From: Archangium lipolyticum
GTDB taxonomy: Bacteria > Myxococcota > Myxococcia > Myxococcales > Myxococcaceae
Assembly: GCF_024623785.1 (NCBI RefSeq)
Contig: NZ_JANKBZ010000045.1
Location: 1 to 64,000 of the forward strand
DNA length: 64,000 bases
Direction of reading: 5' to 3'
In this document: positions 1 through 8,003 of the stretch, one piece after another
Layout: every line of letters begins with the position of its first letter
How positions within the stretch are numbered: position 1 is the stretch's first letter
Notes under the pieces: generated by a model
What the model saw: the letters and a program-made list of their open reading frames with translations, nothing else
Told to the model about the DNA's origin: nothing
Databases searched by the model: none
Made by a program: the position numbers and the translations under genes

Positions 1-122
1 AGAAGGAGATGGCGATGCAGGCGGCCATCCAGCGCACCGCGCGCATCAGCCAGCTGATGTCCAACCTGCTGCAGACGCTGCACGACATGAGCAAGACCAT
101 CATCCAGAACACCCGCGGCTAG
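1..122 (+). CDS. C-terminal end of an unknown protein (partial)
   Basis: The frame is open from the window edge to a TAG at 120-122 and gives the last 39 residues of a protein, ending TIIQNTRG. The visible part is an amphipathic helix rich in Gln, Leu, Met and Ile (for example RISQLMSNLLQTLHD). The rest lies outside the window, so no function can be assigned. A small helical secretion or structural subunit would fit, but this is only a guess. Confidence 0.6.
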   Translation, partial: KEMAMQAAIQRTARISQLMSNLLQTLHDMSKTIIQNTRG

Positions 123-205
123 TCTCGTCGGCAGGAACTGGATGCACGGAGCGGGCACTCACCTCGGTGGGTGCCCGTTCTGCTTTGCGGGCATCCGTGG
201 ACGTC

Positions 206-1003
206 TCAGGGCTCCCGGTCGTGGCGTGGGGTCAGGCAGAGCACGGTGCCCAGGGCCAGCAAGCCGCTGAAGAGGAAGGGCATGCCCTGGGGCCAGGTGC
301 CCTCGTCGAACCTCTGCAACGCGAAGAGCAGAGAGAACCCGCTCACCCCCCACTGCACCAGGTTGAAGAAGTGCTTCACCGGCCGGAGCGCGTACCACTC
401 GGCCAGGGCCGAGAACACGGGCGCTCCGAGCAGCACCAGTCCGACGAGCGGCAGATCCTCCCACCTTCCCAGGATGGCGCCCTCCATCAACTCCTCGTCC
501 AGGTGGTGGTGGTGGTGGGAGTGGGAGTCGATGAGGTGGGGGTGGGAATCCGACAGCCGGATGACCGCCTGTCCCAGCACGTTGAGCAAGGCCAGTCCCA
601 GCCCGAAGAGCATGGGCCGGGGGATGGCGAGGCGGGGCGCCCCCCGGGCCCGGGTCAGCATCTCGGGGGTCACCTCGAGCGCGTAGGGGTAGCCGAGTTC
701 CAGCAGCGCCTCCAGCGCCGCCACGCCGACCCGGTGGCCGTCCGTACCGGTGAGCTCGCACAGCCGCTCATCCTCCAGGACATCGAGCATCAGGTCCGCT
801 CGCACACGCGGCGGCTCGCCCGGGGGGAGCGGCGCCGAGAGTCCATTCAGGAACGTGTCCACCTCCTCGAGGGTGATGCCCGGTTGGCGCAGGGCCTCCA
901 GCCGTTCGAGCAGCGGCACGGCCTCCACCTCCCATTCCGCGAGGGACTGGACTCGAGGACCCTCCTCCCCCAGGGCCGGTGGTGCTTCACGGACGCGTTC
1001 CAT
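206..1003 (-). CDS. Hypothetical membrane protein with His-rich loop
   Basis: 265 residues. The N-terminal half (about 1-120) is soluble, acidic and Leu-rich. From about residue 128 there are roughly four hydrophobic segments (near 128-150, 183-200, 215-232 and 240-258). Between the first two lies a His cluster, SHPHLIDSHSHHHHHL, which could bind a divalent metal. I do not recognise the family. The start is the ATG at 1001-1003 with only a weak upstream purine run. The gene ends about 80 bp from the partial gene at the window edge and is divergent from the SnoaL-like gene. A metal-responsive or transport role is inference from the His cluster alone. Confidence 0.75.
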   Translation of the reverse strand: MERVREAPPALGEEGPRVQSLAEWEVEAVPLLERLEALRQPGITLEEVDTFLNGLSAPLPPGEPPRVRADLMLDVLEDERLCELTGTDGHRVGVAALEALLELGYPYALEVTPEMLTRARGAPRLAIPRPMLFGLGLALLNVLGQAVIRLSDSHPHLIDSHSHHHHHLDEELMEGAILGRWEDLPLVGLVLLGAPVFSALAEWYALRPVKHFFNLVQWGVSGFSLLFALQRFDEGTWPQGMPFLFSGLLALGTVLCLTPRHDREP

Positions 1004-1151
1004 CGAGGGCCCAGCTTAGTCCGGCCCGTGCCGCGTTGGCGTGAGGCACGGACGCCTTACAGGCGGACAGCCGACAGTCGAGGCAGGGACTGGGATGCAT
1101 GCGCACCCTGCGTCTCATCAGGACCCTCACGCGGATGGAGCGAGGACCCCC

Positions 1152-1577
1152 ATGGCGATGGAGCGAGCGCAGCGTTTCGTGGATGCACTGGCCAGACTGG
1201 AGGAGAGCGGCGACCTGGAGTCCCTGCTGGAGCTCTTCAGTGACGACGCTCAGGTGAGCAACGTGGCCTCCCACCGGACCTTCCACGGGAAGGAGGGGGC
1301 GCGCGACTTCTGGCGCGAGTACAAGGGAATGTTACGCCAGGTGAAATCCACCTTCCGGAACATGATCGAAGCGGGGGACCGCGTGGCGCTCGAGTGGGAG
1401 TCCAGCGGCACCGCGCACAACGGCGCGGCGGTGGATTACGAGGGCGTCTCCATCATCGAGTGGGACGGTGACCGCATCTCTCGCTTCTACGCCTACTTCG
1501 ACCCGCGCGTGTTGGGGCTGGAGCTGTCCCAGGGCACCGCGCCGCGCTCGGAGGCTCCGGCCACCGCGCCGGCCTGA
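1152..1577 (+). CDS. SnoaL-like / NTF2-fold protein
   Basis: 141 residues from the ATG at 1152 (MAMERAQRF). The frame is open further upstream but that stretch looks non-coding. The pattern is that of the SnoaL-like branch of the NTF2 superfamily: an N-terminal helix (QRFVDALARLEES), an acidic 'LFSDDAQVSN' segment, then strands ending in IIEWDGDRISRFYAYFDPR. Such proteins are small cone-shaped barrels used as isomerases, hydrolases or ligand-binding proteins. No substrate can be predicted. It stands alone between a divergent membrane-protein gene and the redox cluster. The Pro/Ala-rich C-terminus is probably disordered. Confidence 0.8.
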   Translation: MAMERAQRFVDALARLEESGDLESLLELFSDDAQVSNVASHRTFHGKEGARDFWREYKGMLRQVKSTFRNMIEAGDRVALEWESSGTAHNGAAVDYEGVSIIEWDGDRISRFYAYFDPRVLGLELSQGTAPRSEAPATAPA

Positions 1578-1732
1578 GGCCCGAGCTTTCTCTCCGGACG
1601 GGAAAAGGAACGGGGGACCCGCGGATACGCGAGGTCCCTCTTTCTGCTCCAGGCCGTAATATCTCGACATGCGAGCGGGACCCGATTGTCGCATACTGGG
1701 CAGGCCGTGTTCTTCCTGTCCGAGGGCAATTG

Positions 1733-2569
1733 ATGTTCCGCACCGCCGTCGTCGCCCTGTTGATCTCCCTCCTCTCCGTTCCCGCTACGAGCGCGCACGC
1801 CGCCCCGGCGAAGACCGCCAGAGCCAAGACGTCGAAGACCTCCAAGGCCGCGAAGGCGAAGTCGAAGGCGTCCAAGAAGTCTTCCAGGAAGTCCTCCACG
1901 CCGCCGCCGGCCGACACCGAGGCCGAGCCAATGCAGCCCGCGGCGAAGCAGTCCGAGCCCGCGCGGCCCGAGGCCCGTCCGCCCTCGCCGATGGAGCCGG
2001 CGGAGAAGCCCTCGGAGACGCGGCCCGCTGATGCGCCGGTGAAGCAGGAGGAGTCCGACATGGACTTCGATCTGCTCGACTCCTCGGCCTCGGCCGAGGC
2101 GCCGCGCGCGGTGGATCCCGCGCTGGAGAGGGCGATCGCCCAGCGCCGCACCATGCTCACCCTCCACCAGGGGGCGGGCATCGCCATGGCGGCGACGCTG
2201 ACCGCCACCATCGTGGTGGGGCAGCTCAACCTCAACGACCGCTACCGTGGAGGCGGTGACACCGGCCGGTACAAGGGGTGGCACACGGGCCTGGTGATCG
2301 GCTCCAGCGCGCTGTTCGCCGGGACGGGCCTGCTCGGCCTGCTGTCTCCCACGCCCTTCAAGAAGGAGCTCCGGCTGGACACCATCACCCTGCACAAGGT
2401 CTTCATGTCCCTGGCCACCGCTGGAATGCTCTCCCAGGTGGTGCTCGGTCTGGTGACCGCACAACACGAAGGCAAGCTGTCGCAGGTGGACCTGGTCACC
2501 GCGCATCAGGTGATCGGCTATGCGACGCTAGGCGCCGTGGGCGCGGGCATGTTGATGCTCACGTTCTGA
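1733..2569 (+). CDS. Exported/membrane b561-like haem protein
   Basis: 278 residues. An N-terminal signal-like segment (ends near SAHA) is followed by a Lys/Ser/Ala-rich and then Pro/Glu-rich linker to about residue 130. Four hydrophobic segments follow. Each carries a histidine at or near its end: TLHQ (H145), GWHTG (H184), TLHK (H221) and TAHQ (H258). Four membrane helices with four histidines match the cytochrome b561/ferric-reductase-like plan, so b-type haem is likely but inferred. The ATG at 1733 has GAGGG seven bases upstream; a TTG at 1730 is the alternative. It is first in a tight unit with YceI and a Rieske protein, which supports an electron-transfer role at the inner membrane. Confidence 0.8.
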   Translation: MFRTAVVALLISLLSVPATSAHAAPAKTARAKTSKTSKAAKAKSKASKKSSRKSSTPPPADTEAEPMQPAAKQSEPARPEARPPSPMEPAEKPSETRPADAPVKQEESDMDFDLLDSSASAEAPRAVDPALERAIAQRRTMLTLHQGAGIAMAATLTATIVVGQLNLNDRYRGGGDTGRYKGWHTGLVIGSSALFAGTGLLGLLSPTPFKKELRLDTITLHKVFMSLATAGMLSQVVLGLVTAQHEGKLSQVDLVTAHQVIGYATLGAVGAGMLMLTF

Positions 2570-2615
2570 ATTTCCACCCGGAAAGACGAGTCGATAAGAC
2601 CCGGAGACATCCCCC

Positions 2616-3200
2616 ATGAAACACTCGTTCCTGGCCCTGCTGTCCTCGCTGATGCTGTCCGCTCCCGCTTTCGCACAGGAGACGGCCACCGCGCGTACGT
2701 ACTCGGTGAAGAAGGACGGCAGCAGCGTGACCTACCGCCTCAACCACAAGATGCACGAGGTGGTGGGCACCGCGCGCCCCACCGAGGGCAAGGCCCGCAT
2801 CCTTCCGGATGGCACCCTGCAGGTGGCCGTGCGCGCCAACGTGGCCGACTTCGACTCGGGCAACTCCAACCGGGACTCGCACATGAAGGAGGTCACCGAG
2901 GCCGTGAAGTACCCCACGGTCGAGTTCAAGGGCGTGGCCTCGGGCGTGAAGGTGCCCACCTCGTTCCCCGCCAAGCAGTCGGTGACGCTCAAGGGCCAGC
3001 TCACCTTCCACGGTGTGAAGCAGACCATCGAGGTGCCCCTGGAGGTGCTGTTCAACACGGCCAGTGACGTGTCCGCCGAGGGCAAGTTCCAGATCAGCCT
3101 GGATTCCTACAAGGTGGAGCGCCCGTCGCTGCTGATGGTGAAGGTGGACGACGCGCTGGCGATGGAGACGAAGTTCCAGCTCAAGGAGGAGGGGAAGTGA
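2616..3200 (+). CDS. YceI-family periplasmic protein
   Basis: 194 residues with a clear signal peptide (MKHSFLALLSSLMLSAPAFA, cleavage before QE). The mature part has the YceI lipocalin-like pattern: YSVKKDGSSVTYRLNHK at the start, the central NRDSHMKE and KYPTVEFKG motifs, then LTFHGVKQTIEVPLEV. YceI proteins are periplasmic barrels that bind long isoprenoids or other lipids. In several bacteria their genes sit beside b561-type cytochromes, as here. The upstream gene ends 46 bp earlier. The stop overlaps the GTG start of the Rieske gene (GTGA), so the two are translationally coupled. A role in holding a quinone-like lipid for the neighbouring redox proteins is inference. Confidence 0.93.
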   Translation: MKHSFLALLSSLMLSAPAFAQETATARTYSVKKDGSSVTYRLNHKMHEVVGTARPTEGKARILPDGTLQVAVRANVADFDSGNSNRDSHMKEVTEAVKYPTVEFKGVASGVKVPTSFPAKQSVTLKGQLTFHGVKQTIEVPLEVLFNTASDVSAEGKFQISLDSYKVERPSLLMVKVDDALAMETKFQLKEEGK

Positions 3201-4012
3201 GCACGAGTCGTCGTGGTTTCCTCCGGGGGTTGGTGGGAGCGGGCGCGGGTGCCGCGGCGGCGGGCCTGCCCGGGTGCGCGCCGGACATCGCCCCCGCGCC
3301 AGTGCTGGACGCTCAGAAGGAAGCGGACGGCACCGTGATCCTGGACGTGAGGCGCTACCCGGACCTGTCGAAGGAGGGAGGCGCCGTCACCCTGCGCGTG
3401 TCCGGCGAGCAGCCGCTGCTCGTCATGCACACGGCTGAAAAGGGTACGGGTGAGTACAAGGTGGTGTCCGCCATCTGTACGCACTCGGGGTGCCCGCTGG
3501 GCTTCCAGGACGGTGAGGCCATCTGCCCGTGCCACCTCTCGCGCTTCTCGACGGACGGCAAGGTGACGCAGGCCCCCGCGAAGGCGCCGCTGACCAGCTA
3601 CAAGGCGAGCTTCGACGGGGTGCTGTTGAAGATCGACTTCGCGGCGGGCGAGGAGGGGTTCCCCTCGGTGCAGAATGGGAAGATCTTCTTCCCCTTCTCG
3701 CGCTTCCCCGAGCTGCAGGCGGCGGGAGGCAGGGTGCAGGGAGTCCCGCAGGGGTACGGCAAGCTCCTCTTCGTCTTCGCGCTCGAGGGTGGCGCGTACA
3801 CGGCGGTGGACTCGCTCTGCACGCACCAGCAGTGCCCGGTCAGCTACGACGAGTCGGCGAGTGACCTGTGGTGCGCGTGCCACAACTCGCGCTTCACGAA
3901 GACGGGCGACGTGACGCGGGGGCCGGATCCGAGCGGAGCCATCACCATCGGTCCGCTCAAGAAGTTCACGGCCACGAGCGACGCCACGGGAGTCACCGTG
4001 GCCATCACGTAG
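3197..4012 (+). CDS. Tat-exported protein with two Rieske [2Fe-2S] domains
   Basis: 271 residues from GTG, overlapping the YceI stop. The N-terminus has a twin-arginine signal (SRRGFLRG) and a possible lipobox (LPGC at residues 24-27). There are two complete Rieske cluster sites. Site one is CTHSGC (94-99) with CPCH (110-113). Site two is CTHQQC (207-212) with CACH (225-228). In each, the first Cys/His of box I and the outer Cys/His of box II are the expected cluster ligands, and the two remaining cysteines can form the usual disulfide. Rieske proteins normally carry one cluster, so two in tandem is unusual and suggests electron relay. The likely partners are the b561-like and YceI proteins just upstream. 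Confidence 0.93.
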   Translation: MSTSRRGFLRGLVGAGAGAAAAGLPGCAPDIAPAPVLDAQKEADGTVILDVRRYPDLSKEGGAVTLRVSGEQPLLVMHTAEKGTGEYKVVSAICTHSGCPLGFQDGEAICPCHLSRFSTDGKVTQAPAKAPLTSYKASFDGVLLKIDFAAGEEGFPSVQNGKIFFPFSRFPELQAAGGRVQGVPQGYGKLLFVFALEGGAYTAVDSLCTHQQCPVSYDESASDLWCACHNSRFTKTGDVTRGPDPSGAITIGPLKKFTATSDATGVTVAIT

Positions 4013-4017
4013 CACCA

Positions 4018-4055
4018 TCTCCCCTCTCCCTTCGGGAGAGGGACGGGGTGAGGGT
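4018..4055. repeat. Intergenic palindromic repeat, copy 1
   Basis: A CTCTCCC / GGGAGAG hairpin with a TTC-type loop is followed by GGGACGGGGTGAGGGTA. It lies just after the Rieske stop, between convergent genes. It is one of at least eight related copies in the window and may act as a terminator or REP-like element. Confidence 0.75.
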
Positions 4056-4103
4056 ACCTGGACCCACCAGGTTTCCCACCGCCCCGTCCCACGGGGAATC
4101 GCG

Positions 4104-5303
4104 CTAGTACAACCGGCTCCAGAACGAGCGCCGTGCCGAGATGCGATCCAGCGCCTCCTGGAGTTCCTCGTCGTAATCCGCGCGGGTGGCGATGTCGGCC
4201 ATGGAGATGATGCCCACCAGCCGGTCATCGCGCTCCACCACGGGGACGCGGCGCACCTGCTGGCGGCCCATCAGGGCGATGATGCTGTGGATGTCCTCGT
4301 CCGGCGTGACCGCCTCCACGTCATCCGTCATCACATCCCGGGCGCGCATGTTGTCGGGAGGGCGGCCCTCGGCGAGGGTGCGGATGACCAGGTCGCGATC
4401 GGTGAGCACGCCCTTGAGCCGCCCGCGCTCGTCCACCACGGGGACGATGCCGCAGTCCTCGTCCTTCATGACGCGCGCCACCTCGCGCAGGCTGCTGTCG
4501 AGGTGCACGCTCTTCACCCCGCGCGTCATGATCTCCCGAGCCATCAGCGGCTCGCGCTTCCAGCGGCCCTGGCGCTGCTGAGTGGGTGCCCCGGTGGGCC
4601 CGTGCGTGGTGACACGCGACTCGCGAGACGGCGCCGGCTGGCTCACACCCATCAGTGACGAATACCCCTCGCCTCCGGCTTCACGGCCCTCCGTGGGACG
4701 GTCCTCCACTGCCCGGTCCTCGCGCCGCCCGGGAGGCACACCGCGCGTGGCCTGCCCGCCATATCCCGGGGAGCGCGTCTGCGTGACGTGACTGCTCCGC
4801 TCGGCGCCGGTGCCGCTGCGATCCCACTCGCGGTACTCGCGGGGCGGCTGGTGCCCCTCCAACGAGTGGTACAGATCCTGATCGCCCATCAATGGTCCCG
4901 GACCCAGCCCGGCGGCGTCGCCAACCGAGCGATCATCCCGGCCGTAGTGTCCCCCTCCGATGTCGCCCTGCGCCGGGCGCTCGTAGGGCCGATCCCTCCC
5001 GATGAGGCGGCGGCGCGAGCCCAGGTCGTAGCGCGTGTCGTCCCCGGGCGGGGGCCCGCCCTCCTCGGTGCGCGGCTGGGCCAGGCGCAGCTGGGCGGCG
5101 CGGTGGAAGCGGCCCTGGCGCACCTCGGGTGGCTCGTCGCGCTCGGGGCTCCAGCCGGTGACGTCGGACTCGGAGCGCTCGCGGGAGCCCGGCGGGGCCT
5201 CGGCGGCGCGGCGCTCGCGCTCCCGATCCTCGGTGTGGGTGCCATTGGGCGGCGAGGGGCGCGCCGAGACGTCCCGGCCATTGTCGGTGTGTCGTTGGGC
5301 CAT
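4104..5303 (-). CDS. CBS-domain protein with long disordered N-terminus
   Basis: 399 residues from an ATG preceded by a near-perfect AGAGGAGGT, which rules out the longer upstream frame. Residues 1 to about 250 are low-complexity and rich in Arg, Asp, Glu, Gly and Pro with no visible domain. The C-terminus (about 255-385) holds two CBS motifs: one begins AREIMTRGVKSVHLD and contains VLTDRDLVIR, the other begins ARDVMTDDVEAVTPD and contains GIISMADIATR. CBS pairs bind adenosine nucleotides and act as energy or ligand sensors. With no catalytic domain, this is probably a stand-alone sensor whose tail contacts an unknown partner. The neighbours give no further clue. Confidence 0.88.
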   Translation of the reverse strand: MAQRHTDNGRDVSARPSPPNGTHTEDRERERRAAEAPPGSRERSESDVTGWSPERDEPPEVRQGRFHRAAQLRLAQPRTEEGGPPPGDDTRYDLGSRRRLIGRDRPYERPAQGDIGGGHYGRDDRSVGDAAGLGPGPLMGDQDLYHSLEGHQPPREYREWDRSGTGAERSSHVTQTRSPGYGGQATRGVPPGRREDRAVEDRPTEGREAGGEGYSSLMGVSQPAPSRESRVTTHGPTGAPTQQRQGRWKREPLMAREIMTRGVKSVHLDSSLREVARVMKDEDCGIVPVVDERGRLKGVLTDRDLVIRTLAEGRPPDNMRARDVMTDDVEAVTPDEDIHSIIALMGRQQVRRVPVVERDDRLVGIISMADIATRADYDEELQEALDRISARRSFWSRLY

Positions 5304-5536
5304 GGGGTGAGACCTCCTCTGCGGATGTGGACGCCGAAGGGTTGGTACGCGGGTGGCTACTTCCAATCGGCTCCAGCGCCGGACGGCCCCCTGCTGTCCG
5401 CCTCCGGGCATGCCCCTCCCCTCCGAGTGCCCGGCTTCCGACATCCTCGGTGCCCCCCCGCGGACGATGGCTACCGTTCCCCGCTTCCAGGCCGCGTCAT
5501 CCTCTTATGAGAGAATGAGAAAAAGGGGGAAGAGAC

Positions 5537-6886
5537 ATGCTGACGACACTGCCCGACACCGTGGCGGAGGATCTCTCTCATCTGCCGTTGCCACCGGGAG
5601 CCGAGGGGCTCCCGCTCCTGGGCGAGACACTCGCCTTCCTGCGAGCCCCGGGGCCCTTCATCGACGAGCGGCGGCGGCGGCACGGCGACATCTTCCGCTC
5701 GCACATCTTCGGCTCGCCCACGGTGTTCCTCTCGGGGGCGGAGGCCAGCCGCTGGGTCTTCGCGGGGGAGAACAAGTTCCTCCACGTGCGGTGGGGCTAC
5801 GGCACGCGCCGGGTGCTCGGCCTGCAGGCCATTCCCCAGCTCACGGGCGAGGCCCACCTGGCCCGGCGCCGGCTGCTCGCCCCCCACTTCACCCAGGCCA
5901 TGGTGCGTGACTTCGTGCCGCGCGTGCAGACCATCGCCACGCGGCACCTGGAGCGGTGGGCCGAGCACCCGGAGGTGACGGTGCTGTCCATGGCGAGCAC
6001 GCTCGTGCTCGAGGTGGCCCTCGGCCTCATCCTCGGGGACACGCCGGTGGACCTGGGGCGCGTGGTTCCACTGGTGGAGCGGTGGGTGAAGGGCCTCTTC
6101 TCGGCGGTGCCGTGGGACGTGCCCTTCACGGTGCATGGCCGCTCCATGGCGGCACGGCGGGAGCTGCGCGCCTTGCTGGTGCGGGTGGTGGCCGGGCGCG
6201 AGCACCTGGCCGAGCAGCCCCGGGACATCCTCGGCTCGCTGCTGTCGGTGCGGGACGAGCGGGGCCAGCCGCTGCCGCGCGAGGCCGTGCTCGACGAGAC
6301 GCTCGTCCAACTGCTCGCGGGCCACGACACCACGCTGCACTCGCTGACCAACCTGGTGTGGATGCTGGCCGAGCACCCCGAGGTGCTCCAGCGCTGCCGC
6401 GAGGAGCAGCGCGGCGCCAGCGTGGACGAGCCCCTCACGCTCGAGAGCCTGAAGGAGATGCCCTACCTGCACCAGGTCATCCACGAGGGCTTGCGTTGCC
6501 TTCCTCCGGTGAGCGCCCTGCCACGCGTCACCACGCGGGACGTGGCGTATGGCGGCTACCGCATTCCCCAGGGGTGGACGCTCATGCTCAGCGTCGGAGG
6601 CACGCACCGGGCCTCACCCTGGACGGAGCCGGAGCGCTTCGACCCGGAGCGCATGAGCCCCGAGCGCGCCGAGCACCGCAAGCACTCCAACGCCCTCATT
6701 CCCTTCGGCGGAGGGGCACGGGTGTGCCTGGGGCAGCACTTCGCCATGACGGAGATGGCCGTCGTCCTGGCGCTGATGCTGCGCGGCTACCGCTGGGAGC
6801 TCGTCCCCGGGCAGGACCTGTCGCTCGCGCCGCTGCCCTTCCCGCACCCGCGCGGGGGCCTCCGGGTGCGCTTCTCCCGGGCGTGA
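5537..6886 (+). CDS. Cytochrome P450
   Basis: 449 residues, usual for a soluble bacterial P450. Diagnostic motifs are present: the I-helix oxygen-activation motif AGHDTT (about 262-267), the K-helix ExxR in HEGLRCLPP (about 316-319) and the haem loop FGGGARVCLG with the thiolate Cys near 397. The pattern resembles the group that includes fatty-acid and terpene-oxidising P450s (CYP102/CYP110-like), but the substrate cannot be read from sequence. A GGGGGAAGAG Shine-Dalgarno precedes the ATG. It stops 1 bp from the 3' end of the convergent ArsA-like gene. No ferredoxin or reductase gene is adjacent, so redox partners are encoded elsewhere. Confidence 0.95.
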   Translation: MLTTLPDTVAEDLSHLPLPPGAEGLPLLGETLAFLRAPGPFIDERRRRHGDIFRSHIFGSPTVFLSGAEASRWVFAGENKFLHVRWGYGTRRVLGLQAIPQLTGEAHLARRRLLAPHFTQAMVRDFVPRVQTIATRHLERWAEHPEVTVLSMASTLVLEVALGLILGDTPVDLGRVVPLVERWVKGLFSAVPWDVPFTVHGRSMAARRELRALLVRVVAGREHLAEQPRDILGSLLSVRDERGQPLPREAVLDETLVQLLAGHDTTLHSLTNLVWMLAEHPEVLQRCREEQRGASVDEPLTLESLKEMPYLHQVIHEGLRCLPPVSALPRVTTRDVAYGGYRIPQGWTLMLSVGGTHRASPWTEPERFDPERMSPERAEHRKHSNALIPFGGGARVCLGQHFAMTEMAVVLALMLRGYRWELVPGQDLSLAPLPFPHPRGGLRVRFSRA

Positions 6887-6887
6887 C

Positions 6888-8003
6888 TCACGAGGTGGCG
6901 AGCGCGTCGCCCAGCCGCACCAGGCCTCTGAAGTCCTCCAGCTCGCCACCGGCCTCGGGCGCGGCCACCGCCACCGCGCCCGCGGGCAGCTTCTCCGCCA
7001 GCCGTTGGAGCAGTCCGCGGTGGGCCTCGGCGCGGGCGCGCTCCTGCGCGGCCAGACCGATGAGCGCCTTCACCCCGTCGCGCGCGGCGCCTCCCTCCTC
7101 CACGTGCCGCAGCAGCGCCTCGGGAGGCTCCAGCCCGTCCTCGCGCGCCCAGCTCCGGTTGAGCACGTAGCCGGCGAAGGGCAGCCCCTTCTCGCGCAGC
7201 ATGTCCCGGAAGAAGGACGCCTCCTCCAGCGAGGCCGACTCCGGCGACGTCACCAGCAGGAAGGCCGCGTCCGGCGAGGACAGCCGGGAGCGCAACCGGT
7301 CCGCCCTCAACCGGATGCCCGCGAACAGCCCGCTGAAGGCCCCCAGGAAGGCGCGCATCTCCTGGGTGAAACCATCTCCGAAGATGGTGCCCAGCACGTT
7401 GCCCAGCAGCTGCGACGTCTTGCGCCACAGCCGCCCCCCGCGCCCCTTCTCCTCCGGGAGGAAGAGCGAGACGATGCGGTCATCCAGGAAGCGCGCCAGC
7501 CGCCCCGGGGCCTCCAGGAAGTCCAGCGCGTGGCGGCTCGGCGGCGTGTCCAGGACGATGAGCTCGTAGCGGCCCTCGTCCAGGAAGTTGTCCAGTGCCT
7601 CGGCCGCCGCGTACTCCTGCATGCCCGCCACCAGGTCCGACAGGAAGCGGTAGAGGCGGTTCTCGATGATGGTGCGCGCCGCCTCGGGCGTGGCCGACAG
7701 CCGCCGCACGAAGCGCTCGAAGACGATGCGCGGATCCAACATCCACACGTCCAGCCGGCCCGGGCCGGGCTCGCCGCCCGCGAAGAGGCGCTCGGGGGGA
7801 ATGGGGGTGGGCTCCGCGCCGCCCTCGGACAGGCCCATGGCCTCGGCGAGCCGCCGCGCCGGGTCGATGGTGAGCACCAGCACCTTGCGGCCCGCGCGCG
7901 CCGCGGCCACGCCCAGGGCCGCCGCCGTCGTCGTCTTGCCCACGCCGCCGGCGCCACACAGCACGACGACGCGCTTCTCTCGCAGCAGCAACTGCAGGTT
8001 CAT
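6888..8003 (-). CDS. ArsA/Get3-family ATPase (second of tandem pair)
   Basis: 371 residues. The N-terminus has a deviant Walker A GAGGVGKTT (about 17-25) followed by VLTIDPARRLAEAMG, the A' region typical of ArsA/Get3. Further motifs are VLDTPPSRHALDFLEAPGRL (switch-like) and VTSPESASLEEA. The start ATG overlaps the upstream gene's stop (8000-8003), so both are translated together. Paired non-identical ArsA-like ATPases without ArsB are known in actinobacteria (the mycobacterial Rv3679/Rv3680, BagA/BagB) and form a heteromeric complex. A similar complex is inferred here. No arsenical pump gene is adjacent, so arsenite export is unlikely. Confidence 0.9.
   Translation of the reverse strand: MNLQLLLREKRVVVLCGAGGVGKTTTAAALGVAAARAGRKVLVLTIDPARRLAEAMGLSEGGAEPTPIPPERLFAGGEPGPGRLDVWMLDPRIVFERFVRRLSATPEAARTIIENRLYRFLSDLVAGMQEYAAAEALDNFLDEGRYELIVLDTPPSRHALDFLEAPGRLARFLDDRIVSLFLPEEKGRGGRLWRKTSQLLGNVLGTIFGDGFTQEMRAFLGAFSGLFAGIRLRADRLRSRLSSPDAAFLLVTSPESASLEEASFFRDMLREKGLPFAGYVLNRSWAREDGLEPPEALLRHVEEGGAARDGVKALIGLAAQERARAEAHRGLLQRLAEKLPAGAVAVAAPEAGGELEDFRGLVRLGDALATS

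Noticed and set aside
481-560. GTGGTGGTG repeat near 510 as a microsatellite
   Set aside because: It is the reverse complement of the His codons in the membrane-protein gene, so it is coding.
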